Source: Aureispira sp. CCB-QB1
GTDB taxonomy: Bacteria; Bacteroidota; Bacteroidia; Chitinophagales; Saprospiraceae
Assembly (NCBI RefSeq): GCF_000724545.1
Contig: NZ_JHBV01000008.1
Coordinates: forward strand, 62,001 to 126,000
DNA length: 64,000 bases
Reading direction: 5' to 3'
The notes below the pieces were generated by a model, which had not been told where the DNA came from, made no database searches, and worked only from the letters and a program-made list of their open reading frames with translations. Positions 1 through 8,948 of the stretch are shown here, in pieces. Position numbers and translations under genes: made by a program. Every line of letters starts with the position of its first letter. Within the stretch, counting starts at the first letter, position 1.

Positions 1-35
1 AGTGACAGTGTAGCTAACGGGCAACTGAATTCTTT

Positions 36-692
36 CTATACTTTTTCAAAAATATAACGTTGTATGTATTCTGGAGGAATAGGATAGTAATCTACAGCCG
101 ACCAGCCAACTTCATAACTATCTAAGATCAGTACATTATTACTTAATCTAAAAATTCTGAAACGCCCATATTGAGGAGGACCGCATCGAGCGGCTAGTGG
201 ACTAGGATCAGAGCAATACAATGCTGCTACATCCAACAAATAATCAGTGCAATTTACTTGATACATACCATGATAGCATTCATGTGGAATGTTGGGGGTG
301 TAATCTAGTAAATGAAAGCCAGTCGCATCAATCCAATTTAAGCGAATGTTATGATTATAGGTAAAACTTAGCGTGTCGGGAAGGTGTGCATAAATCATGT
401 CACAACTAGTGCTGTTGCCTTCGTGGTCCAATACGTCAGTAAGTACCCAAGTGCCCTGGAGTCTTACTTGGCAGTCTCCATCAGAAGCACTTGGTTTTGC
501 AGTGGCGGTATTGAGATTGGAAAGTGCTGGTGCAATTGATTGATTGGTAATCGTATTTGAAGTATTTGAAGGGGTGTTGGAAGTGCCTATGGCAGATGTA
601 GTTGGGGTTGGATTAATAATTTCGTTGTTTTGGCAACCAATTACAAGGGTCAGTAGTAAGCCAATGGAACCCAATAAGATACTTTTTTTCAT
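36..692 (-). CDS. Predicted lipoprotein of unknown function
   Basis: A 218-residue protein starting with MKKSILLGS, a hydrophobic stretch and the lipobox-like LVIGC at about residues 16-20. It is therefore probably exported and lipid-anchored at the conserved Cys. A Ser/Thr/Asn-rich linker fills residues 25-70, a common spacer in Bacteroidota surface lipoproteins. The rest, with several Cys and Tyr residues, has no fold I recognise. The stop is TAG at 36-38. A TAnnTTTG-type element lies about 110 bp upstream of the start on the same strand. Export and anchoring are fairly secure; function is unknown. Confidence 0.75.
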   Translation of the reverse strand: MKKSILLGSIGLLLTLVIGCQNNEIINPTPTTSAIGTSNTPSNTSNTITNQSIAPALSNLNTATAKPSASDGDCQVRLQGTWVLTDVLDHEGNSTSCDMIYAHLPDTLSFTYNHNIRLNWIDATGFHLLDYTPNIPHECYHGMYQVNCTDYLLDVAALYCSDPSPLAARCGPPQYGRFRIFRLSNNVLILDSYEVGWSAVDYYPIPPEYIQRYIFEKV

Positions 693-801
693 ATAATTAT
701 ATTGTTATAGTTAATTAAAATAAGTAGATGGTTTAAGTAAATGATTAGCAAAATTTAACTGCCAATAATTGCTTATTTCGATCTATCATTTGATTACAAT
801 A

Positions 802-809
802 CAAAGGTA
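802..809 (-). promoter_or_regulatory. Possible Bacteroidota -7 promoter element
   Basis: The minus strand reads TACCTTTG, matching the Bacteroidota TAnnTTTG -7 consensus, about 110 bp upstream of the lipoprotein gene. A minus-strand TTTG lies 25 bp further upstream, slightly longer than the usual spacing. Motif match only. Confidence 0.45.
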
Positions 810-920
810 TATGAATAAGGATGGGAAGTCGATGCAAAAAATGATACAAGACTTGCAAAAAAAAGTAAAATACGATAGGTTATCATAAAATTGTATAAAA
901 TCTATCTGATTAGGTGCTTG

Positions 921-2012
921 TTAGAAATAAAATGGTTCAAACTGTTTTCCATTGTAACAATAAATACCTGAATCATGTGTCGTAAGCCAAAGTTTGCCTT
1001 GCTTATCTTGGTAAATCGAGAAAATTAAAGGAGTTTTCTTAGAACGTTTAATTGGATAATGGGTTAGTTGGTCGTGCTGTTTGCACCAAACACCATCATC
1101 ATAAGTAGCCATCCATAAAGCGCCATTATTATCTTCAACGATAGACATGTAATAAATAGTAGCTTTATCGTTGGGTAATATCTCATTTTCTCTCTGATAG
1201 TCTAGAGTTGTCCTGTTGGATGTTGTTGGAGAAATTTTATATCGATAACGATTGTTAGAAAACCAAAAATAGCCTTCTTGATCTTCGATAATTGCTCGGA
1301 TTCCAAATTCACCTCCTTCTGGGGTTAAGGATAAATGTTCTTCATAAAGCCATTGGAGAGTTGAACCGTCAAATCGGCAAAGTCCTAATGAGCTTGTGCC
1401 AAACCAAAGGTGTCCGTTGCGGTCCTTATACATCGAATAAATGCCATAAGGAGAATAAGAAGGAGTGGGGTGTTTAGCATAGAATGTTTCTGCAAGTTTA
1501 GGTGGAGGAAATTCTAAATAATATAAATGTTTGCCATCGTAACGATAGGGACCTTTTTTAGACCAACCCATCCTAAACCATAGATCAGTAGAGGTTAATT
1601 TCCATTGGTGCTTAGAAGAATCGTTTTCTATGACAGTTAAGGTAGTAAATCGGTGACCATCAAATTTAGAAACGCCTTCTGGAGTATCAAAGTATACATT
1701 TCCTAAATGATCTTCTTGTATTCCAATGATAGCATGGCTGCATAAGCCATCTTCTTTGGTAAAACGCATCAACTTTTCACCATCATATTTGTATAGCCCT
1801 TTTTCATTACCTCCAAACCAATAGTTTTCTTGTTTATCTTGGAAAATAAGCATTGCCTTGTAGTCAAAGTCGGATGTTATTTGCCCGAAGGTACTTTCTT
1901 TTGTAGAGGAAGTACTATCATTAGAAGAGGAGGCTCCTTTGCAAGAGACCAATAGAAAAGGTAAAATGATTGGCAAAAGGGAAAATTTAAAAAAAGAATT
2001 AAACAAGAACAT
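921..2012 (-). CDS. Lipoprotein with two-component-regulator propeller (Reg_prop) repeats
   Basis: A 363-residue protein with a signal peptide ending in the lipobox LLVSC at about residue 24. It carries repeated blades of the Reg_prop type, e.g. 'EDQEGYFWFSNN', 'DRNGHLWFGTSSLGLCRFDG', 'EDNNGALWMATYDDGVW' and 'DKQGKLWLTTHDSGIYCY'. These repeats usually form the periplasmic sensor of Bacteroidota hybrid histidine kinases, but here no transmembrane, kinase or receiver domain follows, so it is a free-standing anchored propeller. It lies 26 bp downstream of an AraC-family gene on the same strand and is probably co-transcribed. A ligand-binding or sensory role is inferred. Confidence 0.8.
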   Translation of the reverse strand: MFLFNSFFKFSLLPIILPFLLVSCKGASSSNDSTSSTKESTFGQITSDFDYKAMLIFQDKQENYWFGGNEKGLYKYDGEKLMRFTKEDGLCSHAIIGIQEDHLGNVYFDTPEGVSKFDGHRFTTLTVIENDSSKHQWKLTSTDLWFRMGWSKKGPYRYDGKHLYYLEFPPPKLAETFYAKHPTPSYSPYGIYSMYKDRNGHLWFGTSSLGLCRFDGSTLQWLYEEHLSLTPEGGEFGIRAIIEDQEGYFWFSNNRYRYKISPTTSNRTTLDYQRENEILPNDKATIYYMSIVEDNNGALWMATYDDGVWCKQHDQLTHYPIKRSKKTPLIFSIYQDKQGKLWLTTHDSGIYCYNGKQFEPFYF

Positions 2013-2038
2013 ATTTGGGATTACATTTGGTTGATGTA

Positions 2039-2848
2039 TTATCGAAACTTTATTCGAAAAGTACTAGGAGTCATTCCTAAGTGTTTTTTAAAAAAATTGG
2101 AGAAGTGAGCAGGTTCTAAAAAGTCGAGTTGGTAAGCAATTTCTTTAACGGTTTTTTCACTATGAATAATCAAACGTTTGGCTTCCAACAAAACTCTAGT
2201 AATGAGAAATTTTTTAGCCGTCATGCCTGTTCTTTCCTTTACAATGCCATTTAGTCTATTGAGAGAGAGGTTCATTGCTTGGGTGTAAAAGTCTGTGCTT
2301 TTTTCAATGTGATAATTTTGTTCTACCAAATCCAAGAATTGATTGAAGTATTCGTTGTTGGGACTTGTTTCTGCTTGTTTGCTTAATTTTTGATATTTTT
2401 TAAGAATGGATATGTATAAATTAAGTGCCGATAAGGCAGCAAAAATAGAGTCATTAGAATTGTTGTTATTGTACGATTTTAAAAACAAATAACTATCTTT
2501 TAATAACCTAGCTTCTTGTTTATTTATAGCGACACCAGCCTCAAAATGTTGATTGTATTGAATGAAATTAAAGAAATTATTCAAAAAGGGATTGGAGGCA
2601 ATTAGAGTTGGTTGAATTTTGATAACATAACCTTGAGAATCCCTTGAATGTTTGACTTGATGCAGCTGATGAGGACCAACTAGTTGAATACTAGGAGGTT
2701 TGATGTCGAAATCTTTAAAGTCAATAAGATGGGTGCCACTTCCTGCAAAAAAGAAGAAGAGTTCATAATAAAGATGGCGATGGGGTTCCAAGTCACGATC
2801 TTCGTTACTAGTTTTTATTTGTACGATTTGATAATGTTTAAATTCCAA
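2039..2848 (-). CDS. AraC-family transcriptional regulator
   Basis: A 269-residue regulator. The N-terminal ~100 residues look like a cupin effector-binding domain ('PHRHLYYELFFFFAGSGTH'). The C-terminal ~100 residues form the double helix-turn-helix of AraC/XylS proteins, with 'KEIAYQLDFLEPAHFSNFFK' and 'HLGMTPSTFR' typical of the second HTH. It is a cytoplasmic DNA-binding protein and probably an activator answering to a small molecule. The Reg_prop lipoprotein gene follows directly and is a plausible target. The effector is unknown. Confidence 0.88.
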   Translation of the reverse strand: MEFKHYQIVQIKTSNEDRDLEPHRHLYYELFFFFAGSGTHLIDFKDFDIKPPSIQLVGPHQLHQVKHSRDSQGYVIKIQPTLIASNPFLNNFFNFIQYNQHFEAGVAINKQEARLLKDSYLFLKSYNNNNSNDSIFAALSALNLYISILKKYQKLSKQAETSPNNEYFNQFLDLVEQNYHIEKSTDFYTQAMNLSLNRLNGIVKERTGMTAKKFLITRVLLEAKRLIIHSEKTVKEIAYQLDFLEPAHFSNFFKKHLGMTPSTFRIKFR

Positions 2849-3309
2849 TAGATATTTTTATTTGTAGGCAGTATGATTGTATAATTACTTAATTAGCAAG
2901 GAGGATAAAAGAACAAAGACTTAATTTTTTTTAGATAAAAAAAATAGATTATTAATGAATAAAGTGATTTTATATTGCTTTTTTTTGTAAGTTTAGTCTG
3001 CTTTTTAAGGCATGATCTGGTTTTTTACCTTTTCTTGAAAAAACTTTTTAATGAAATTAAGAGAAAATTTCTAAAAAAGGCATACAAGAAAATACGAAAA
3101 AGATGCAAAAATGGAGTTTTAGAAAAAAACTTTTTTTGGCTTTTTTTGACATTGCAGGTAACATTTGAATCATTCAAGTCATATACTTTTGTGGAAATAG
3201 GACTTTGTTTTAAAGTCTTAGAGCCCTAGTTCTTATATTCTACACATCTCTAGCAAAATTCTATGAATAAATAGAATGTATAATCCCATAAAATAAACAT
3301 CACCTTCTT
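2849..3309. other. Intergenic region, no convincing gene
   Basis: A 461-bp AT-rich gap between the divergent AraC and VWA genes. An 84-codon open frame at 2975-3229 is Lys/Phe-rich, resembles nothing I know and is probably chance. A promoter-like element at 3184-3191 is listed separately. Confidence 0.6.
3184..3191 (+). promoter_or_regulatory. Possible Bacteroidota -7 promoter element for the VWA lipoprotein
   Basis: TACTTTTG matches TAnnTTTG, with TTTG at 3164-3167, 16 bp upstream, as a candidate -33 element. The VWA gene starts about 118 bp downstream. Confidence 0.45.
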
Positions 3310-4560
3310 ATGAAAAAAATACAATACTTGACATGTGGTATCGCTCTTTTTTCTTTAGTGAGCTGTTCTTTTGATACAGAAAGTTCTAGTGCCGATATCG
3401 TTGTTGATCCCTATAAAATAAATGCATTGACGATTCGAGGCAATGGAGGAGATGATATTGCTGTTGATAATGGTAATCATGGCTCAATTTCAGGAGATGA
3501 TATTAATGCGGAAGCTGGCACTTTGACGGCAGGAGAATGGAATGATTTGAATAACTGGAAATTTTGGCAGTCATTAATGCAAAAGAAGAATTTTTCAGAA
3601 TATCAGCAAGAGTGGCAATTTTTTCCTTCTCAACGCTATTCGGTTCGAATAACAGATAATATGGGGCAATCTGTAATGGATTGTCGGGTACAATTGTTAG
3701 GAAAAGATAATCGAAAAATATGGGAAGCAAGAACAAATAATTCGGGAATTGCTGAGTTGTGGGCGCAACCATTTTCAGAAGGTAAAGATTTAAAGAATAC
3801 TATAGTTATTGATTACAAAGGAAAAAAGCAGACCTTAAAATCTCCCCAAACATTCATGGAAGGGATTAACGATATTAAGTTGAAAATGACATCAACCATG
3901 CCTGAAAATCGCGCTGATGTCATGTTTGTTGTAGATGCAACAGGATCAATGGAAGATGAAATTGCATACCTTAAAAAAGAATTGGAAGATGTTGTGGCGC
4001 AGGTGAAAACAGAACAACCTGATTTAGCCCTTCAAATTGGGTCCGTTTTTTATAGAGATGAAGGCGACAAGTATGTAACTCGCTCTAGTGCCTTGTCTGC
4101 CAATACTGATGCGACTATCAATTTTATCAATGGTCAGTCAGCAGATGGTGGCGGTGATTATCCAGAGGCAGTTGATGTAGCTTTGGAAGAAGCTGTTTCC
4201 ATGCAAAATTGGTCTGAATCAGCTAGAACTCGTATCGTTTTCTTGTTGTTAGATGCTCCGCCACACCATGATAGTAAGAGCCTCAAAAGCATTCAAAAAA
4301 GCATTACTAGCGCTGCCGAAAAAGGAATAAAATTAATTCCTATTGCTTCTAGTGGAATTGATAAAAAGACAGAATTTTTGATGCGCTTTTTCTCATTAAC
4401 AACAAATGGTTCTTATGTATTTATGACCGATCATAGTGGCGTTGGAAATGGGCATGTTGAGCCAACAGTAGGAGAGTATAGAGTAGAATATTTGAATGAG
4501 TTGCTAACTCGAATCATTACACAATCAACGCAACCTGCAACCGCAACGTTGTTAGAGTAA
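3310..4560 (+). CDS. VWA-domain lipoprotein
   Basis: A 416-residue protein with a signal peptide and the lipobox LVSC at about residue 19. Residues ~105-195 look like a small beta domain, possibly carboxypeptidase-regulatory-like. A von Willebrand factor A domain follows, with the MIDAS-like 'VVDATGSMEDE' (DxTxS variant) near residue 209 and 'DGGGDYPEAVD' near residue 278. Such domains bind metal and protein ligands, so a cell-surface adhesion or scaffold role is likely. It is single in its transcription unit, followed 45 bp later by a strong terminator. Confidence 0.82.
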   Translation: MKKIQYLTCGIALFSLVSCSFDTESSSADIVVDPYKINALTIRGNGGDDIAVDNGNHGSISGDDINAEAGTLTAGEWNDLNNWKFWQSLMQKKNFSEYQQEWQFFPSQRYSVRITDNMGQSVMDCRVQLLGKDNRKIWEARTNNSGIAELWAQPFSEGKDLKNTIVIDYKGKKQTLKSPQTFMEGINDIKLKMTSTMPENRADVMFVVDATGSMEDEIAYLKKELEDVVAQVKTEQPDLALQIGSVFYRDEGDKYVTRSSALSANTDATINFINGQSADGGGDYPEAVDVALEEAVSMQNWSESARTRIVFLLLDAPPHHDSKSLKSIQKSITSAAEKGIKLIPIASSGIDKKTEFLMRFFSLTTNGSYVFMTDHSGVGNGHVEPTVGEYRVEYLNELLTRIITQSTQPATATLLE

Positions 4561-4604
4561 AATAAAATCACGAATCCCCAAAATGTTCCTTTTATTAAGG
4601 CAAG

Positions 4605-4640
4605 AATAAGCTCAACACAACCTGTTGAGCTTATTTTTTT
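4605..4640 (+). terminator. Rho-independent terminator after the VWA lipoprotein gene
   Basis: A perfect 13-bp inverted repeat (4605-4617 with 4623-4635), a 5-nt loop and a run of Ts to 4640. Confidence 0.9.
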
Positions 4641-4714
4641 ATCAGAGATGTTTATTTTGACAAAAACTATAAATTTGCTCAGATTGCTAATTTTTAAAAG
4701 CATTAGAAACTTTG

Positions 4715-4722
4715 TATCTTTG
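4715..4722 (+). promoter_or_regulatory. Possible Bacteroidota -7 promoter element for dusB
   Basis: TATCTTTG matches TAnnTTTG and lies about 73 bp upstream of the dusB start. The nearest upstream TTG is 28 bp away, so the -33 element is unclear. Confidence 0.45.
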
Positions 4723-4794
4723 TGCATTTAGAAAAAGTACAAAATGAACTTTTATTAAACAAAAAATCATAGACGATATAAATAATATAGAATA

Positions 4795-5772
4795 ATGGTT
4801 AAAATTGGAGATATAGAATTAGGAGATTTTCCACTATTGTTGGCCCCAATGGAAGATGTTAGTGATCCCCCTTTTCGAGCGTTGTGCAAAAAACAAGGTT
4901 GTGATATGATGTATTCTGAATTTATCTCAGTAGAGGGATTGATTCGAGATGCAACCAAAAGTGTTGAAAAATTAGATATCTTTGATTATGAGCGACCAAT
5001 AGGAATCCAAATATTTGGATCTAATATGGATTCGATGATTCGCGCAACAGAAATTGTAGAAGAAGCAAATCCCGAAGTAATAGACATCAATTTTGGTTGT
5101 CCTGTCAAAAAAGTTGTCTGTAAAATGGCTGGAGCAGGAATTCTTCAAGATATTCCTAGGATGGTTAAATTGACAGAAGCGGTTGTGAAAGCAACGAATA
5201 AACCTGTCACAGTGAAAACACGTCTAGGGTGGGATGATAATACAATTTTTATAGAGGATGTTGCAGAGCGTTTGCAGGATGTCGGCATACAAGCTTTGTC
5301 TATTCATGGTCGGACTCGAAAACAAATGTACAAAGGAGAGGCAGATTGGACAAAAATTGGCAATATCAAAAGAAATCCAAGGGTTAAAATTCCTATTTTT
5401 GGAAATGGGGATATCAACAGTCCCGAAAAAGCAGCTTTGTATAGAGATAAATATGGGGTAGATGGAATTATGATTGGACGTGCTGCTATTGGATATCCTT
5501 GGATATTTAGAGAAATTAAACATTATTTTAAAACAGGCGAACATTTGCCACCACCAACAATTCAAGAACGTGTTGCGGCAGCTAAAGAGCATTTGGAAAA
5601 GTCTGTGATTTGGAAAGGAGAAAAATTAGGAATTTTGGAAATGCGCCGACACTATACCAACTATTTTCGAGGATTAAAAGGAGTGAAAGCCTACCGTGCT
5701 CAACTAGTACAAGCAGATGAGGCTGCTATGGTATTTGATTTATTGGATGAGGTAGAACAAGTATATTCTTAA
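4795..5772 (+). CDS. dusB: tRNA-dihydrouridine synthase (DusB-like)
   Basis: A 325-residue flavoenzyme that reduces uridines to dihydrouridine in the tRNA D-loop using FMN and NAD(P)H. Family hallmarks are visible: 'LAPMEDVSDPPFRAL' at the N-terminus, 'DINFGCPVKKV' with the catalytic-loop Cys, 'KTRLGWDD', 'SIHGRTRKQMYKG' and 'GNGDI...DGIMIGRAAIGYPW' for FMN phosphate binding. Length is normal for DusB. The start lies behind a TAnnTTTG-type element. A 70-bp gap precedes the next gene, which shares its strand. Confidence 0.93.
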   Translation: MVKIGDIELGDFPLLLAPMEDVSDPPFRALCKKQGCDMMYSEFISVEGLIRDATKSVEKLDIFDYERPIGIQIFGSNMDSMIRATEIVEEANPEVIDINFGCPVKKVVCKMAGAGILQDIPRMVKLTEAVVKATNKPVTVKTRLGWDDNTIFIEDVAERLQDVGIQALSIHGRTRKQMYKGEADWTKIGNIKRNPRVKIPIFGNGDINSPEKAALYRDKYGVDGIMIGRAAIGYPWIFREIKHYFKTGEHLPPPTIQERVAAAKEHLEKSVIWKGEKLGILEMRRHYTNYFRGLKGVKAYRAQLVQADEAAMVFDLLDEVEQVYS

Positions 5773-5842
5773 TTTTTAAATATAGAATAATTTAGTATAT
5801 TGTTTAGCAATAGACTGAGAAGCACTAGAAGATCATTTCACT

Positions 5843-8110
5843 ATGAAGCAACTATTACACCTTTTACTATTGTCTCTTCCCTTTGTGTCAATATTGGGAC
5901 AGTCTCTTAATGCAAATTTTGAGTTCAAAAATCCTCAGCTTCAAAAAGATGTTTATCGTGCTGATTATGGGACAAAAGGTCTGTTGCTGACATTCGAGTA
6001 TTTGTATACAAACACTAGTAGCCGTTTGACTTCTATTGTTCCTACTGTAACATTAGAAAAAAATGGAATGCAAGTTTATGCCAACGAAACAAAAATATTG
6101 GTTCTGTCTCATAATGTGTGGTCAACAGCGCAGGTCTTTATTCCTTATCGGGGCATCAATCTACTCAATGGCTTTCATGAAGGACTACAATTAAATATTA
6201 CTTTAGAGAATTTGCTAGACTATGGAGGAACGTTGAGCATACAGCAACCGCTTCGGTATAAAGTAGAGATAAATCTCAAAGGTGCTGCTGTCAAAGAGCA
6301 ATTGGTGCATTATGATGAAGGTTCTAATCCTAAAGAATGGCTCCCAGATGTGTATTACACCTTTACAACCAATGAAGGTTCAGAGCCTGTTTATCGTTCA
6401 GAAGTACAACATAATCAATATTCAATAGCACCTAAAAAACTGTCTTTCTATGTTTTGGAAGGAGAACAGTTGACATGGTCTTTTTATGATAGAGATGGTA
6501 GTAATGATTTGTTATTGGGAACTTATACGAAGCTAAATCCTAATGGTGAATACGTTGACAATGTTTACGGACAAATGTTTGGAAACATTAAAAACTTAGA
6601 ATTTGACTATGCGCAACGTGCACAAGCTCGGCAGTCCATTTCAATTTATAGCGATCCCAATTATTTGTATAGTAAAAAAGAAGGGGTTGCCATTACGATC
6701 GAATATGATTTGGCAAAAGCTTACCAAGGTGAAAAAGCAACCATTCATCTAAATTGTTACGATAAAAATGGGATTCGTTTAGATGTGCCAGTGTTGTATC
6801 CTATAGAAGAAACACCCGCTGTAGATGCCAAGATAGATTTAAAGGTAAAGGGTAAGTTAAAATATTTTATTCCTTTTTATGTATGGAAAGAGGCTTGTAA
6901 AAATGTCGAATTTTATTTTGAATTGGATAATAAAGAGCAAATACAAGCTGCTCGCCATACGCTTTACAAGCCTATTCAGTTCGAGGATTGGGTGATAGAT
7001 GCTGGGATGAAAGTAGAGCATGATTATAAGTATCAAGGTGCCAAGGGAATTCAGCTTCAAGTATATTATGAATTGCTCAATGTCTATGATAACGCTCCAT
7101 TGTATGTGAAGTTTTATCAAGCTAATGGCGATGCTTTGACTTTTCCAGTTTATCATATCATGGGGGATGATTTATCAGCAGTTATAAAAAAAGAGCATAT
7201 CACAGAAAATCCTAGAATAGCAGATAAGTTGTTTTACTTTATCCCTTATGCTAGCTTAACAGATGAAATAATAGCTGTTCAAGTAGATTTAGTCCCTGAC
7301 GTGGCGATGAATATTTTACAAAAGTTTACAGAGCCATTGTCTAATCGTTCTCAAGGAACAGACGTGTCTTTAGAGTTGGTGAAAGCTGGAGAGCGATTTT
7401 GGTTGGAGAATTATGGACAGGTCATAGAGCTGAAGCTAGAAGTACCTACATTTTTTGTAAATAAAACGAAGTTAAAACTTGATATTCAAAAAAATGGAAC
7501 TTCTTCTCAAGCTTTTCTTTTGGATGGGATGTTGACACACGAAAAAGATGATTTTATATTGACAAGAGACAGTGGACGTGTCTATGTCGTTTTTCCGCAT
7601 AGAAATATAGTAGGCGGAACTCGTTTGTCATTAAATGCAGTGGTGACAGATCTGGAGGGGAATATCGTCATGAGTAATGCAGTGGAGTGGAAATGGCAGG
7701 CTCCTAATGAGTTATTTAACACAACAATTGAGGTTGCTCTAACAACCTGTAAGTTTGACCGAAAAATCATTCAAGATACTCTTCTAAACACAGATTTTCC
7801 GTGGAATTATGTGGTTGAAGCAGGAGGTGCTGTTTTGGTGGAAGAGACGTTGTCAAAAAAAATGGGCGCCAAAGAATTAAAAGAGCAATTTAAGCACAGA
7901 GTATTAGTTAATCGAGAAGATAACATTACGGTAAAAATTGTTGATACAAAAAGCAAAAAAGCCGTTGTGTTGTGGCATGGTGATTTGGGCAAATGGGAAC
8001 AAGATAACTTTAAATTAGAGGTTACTAATAAATTTCCCCTAAAGTTGATCAAAGTAGGGGCAAAAGTAGACAAAAACTATAAAGCACATAAGGAAAATGG
8101 CGCATTGTAG
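5843..8110 (+). CDS. Large secreted protein of unknown function
   Basis: A 755-residue protein with a signal peptide (MKQLLHLLLLSLPFVSILGQ, cleavage near residue 20). The body is rich in beta-prone sequence and appears to consist of four or five related Ig/beta-sandwich-like modules of 110-150 residues. Each has a recurring '(I/L)xxxxxYLYxxxxG' flavour and repeats phrases such as 'FIPY' and 'FYVW'. There is no T9SS C-terminal sorting domain and no transmembrane segment, so it is probably periplasmic or attached to the outer membrane. I do not recognise a family. It may be co-transcribed with dusB but nothing links the functions. Confidence 0.7.
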   Translation: MKQLLHLLLLSLPFVSILGQSLNANFEFKNPQLQKDVYRADYGTKGLLLTFEYLYTNTSSRLTSIVPTVTLEKNGMQVYANETKILVLSHNVWSTAQVFIPYRGINLLNGFHEGLQLNITLENLLDYGGTLSIQQPLRYKVEINLKGAAVKEQLVHYDEGSNPKEWLPDVYYTFTTNEGSEPVYRSEVQHNQYSIAPKKLSFYVLEGEQLTWSFYDRDGSNDLLLGTYTKLNPNGEYVDNVYGQMFGNIKNLEFDYAQRAQARQSISIYSDPNYLYSKKEGVAITIEYDLAKAYQGEKATIHLNCYDKNGIRLDVPVLYPIEETPAVDAKIDLKVKGKLKYFIPFYVWKEACKNVEFYFELDNKEQIQAARHTLYKPIQFEDWVIDAGMKVEHDYKYQGAKGIQLQVYYELLNVYDNAPLYVKFYQANGDALTFPVYHIMGDDLSAVIKKEHITENPRIADKLFYFIPYASLTDEIIAVQVDLVPDVAMNILQKFTEPLSNRSQGTDVSLELVKAGERFWLENYGQVIELKLEVPTFFVNKTKLKLDIQKNGTSSQAFLLDGMLTHEKDDFILTRDSGRVYVVFPHRNIVGGTRLSLNAVVTDLEGNIVMSNAVEWKWQAPNELFNTTIEVALTTCKFDRKIIQDTLLNTDFPWNYVVEAGGAVLVEETLSKKMGAKELKEQFKHRVLVNREDNITVKIVDTKSKKAVVLWHGDLGKWEQDNFKLEVTNKFPLKLIKVGAKVDKNYKAHKENGAL

Positions 8111-8228
8111 TGCTTAGGTATTAATGATTTTGACATTGCTTTTTTTGCTACCTCTTACTTATTCAGTATAAAAAACAGACAATTTTTTATTCAAAACTTG
8201 CTTTTATAGTTTCGATGGCTTATAATTG

Positions 8229-8258
8229 TGACTGTGTAGTCATGTGACTATATAGTCA
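8229..8258. promoter_or_regulatory. Two tandem palindromes, probable TetR operator
   Basis: TGACTGTGTAGTCA (8229-8242) is followed by the perfect 14-bp palindrome TGACTATATAGTCA (8245-8258). Both share TGACT-N4-AGTCA arms, with centres 16 bp apart. They end 22 bp before the TetR start codon and heads the TetR-ABC operon. Paired sites at this spacing fit two TetR dimers in an autoregulatory operator. Confidence 0.75.
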
Positions 8259-8280
8259 TCTATGTTTAAATGTATAAAAA

Positions 8281-8946
8281 ATGCCAAAACCAACATTTGA
8301 AAAATTGCCTTTAGATAAACGGGAAGCTTTTATAAAAGGATTTTTAGAAGAATTTGCTGCCAAAAATTACGACAAAGCGTCAGTTTCAGTTGTGGTCAAA
8401 AAGCTAAATATAGCCAAAGGTTCGGTTTATCAATACTTTGAAAACAAACTTGATTTGTACCTCTATTTAAAATCTCGTTGTGAAGAAACAAAAATGCATT
8501 ATGTCTTGGGAATTAGACGAGCAGATTATCCTACATTTTGGGATTATTATAGAGCACAATACAAAGCAGGAATTCAATTTGATTTAGAACATCCACTAGA
8601 GAGTCGTTTCTTATATAGAATAGGAGAGAAAGAAACTTCTGAAGCTCTTCAGGATTATATGAAAGAATGGAAGCATCAAGCGATTCAGGCGTATATTAAT
8701 GTTATTCAAGCAGAAGTTGATTTGGGACATTTCAGAAAAGATATTTCAGCAGAAGCAATGACTTACTTTTTGGTGTCGGTAAGCATGGGGATTGGTGATG
8801 TATTAAGGGATCGTTACCACATCGATTTTGATGGAAATATAAAGGATGGAAAACCTGTTTTTGCTTTGGACAAAGCAGCTTTGATGGAAGCTGTAGATGA
8901 GCAAATTGCTCTGTTAAAAGGAGCTTTAAACGCTAAAAATAATTGA
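8281..8946 (+). CDS. TetR-family transcriptional regulator
   Basis: A 221-residue regulator. The N-terminal ~50 residues form the TetR helix-turn-helix, with 'KASVSVVVKKLNIAKGSVYQ' and 'YFENKLDLYLYL' typical of the family. The C-terminal helical domain would bind a ligand and dimerise. It lies first in an operon with an ABC exporter, and the next gene starts 2 bp after its stop. Two palindromes directly upstream suggest autoregulation. By analogy it represses the exporter until an inducing compound binds; the ligand is unknown. Confidence 0.9.
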   Translation: MPKPTFEKLPLDKREAFIKGFLEEFAAKNYDKASVSVVVKKLNIAKGSVYQYFENKLDLYLYLKSRCEETKMHYVLGIRRADYPTFWDYYRAQYKAGIQFDLEHPLESRFLYRIGEKETSEALQDYMKEWKHQAIQAYINVIQAEVDLGHFRKDISAEAMTYFLVSVSMGIGDVLRDRYHIDFDGNIKDGKPVFALDKAALMEAVDEQIALLKGALNAKNN

Positions 8947-8948
8947 AT

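Noticed and set aside
2975-3229. 84-codon open frame between the AraC and VWA genes
   Set aside because: Lys/Phe-rich, weak start context, no family; lies in an AT-rich promoter region and looks like chance.
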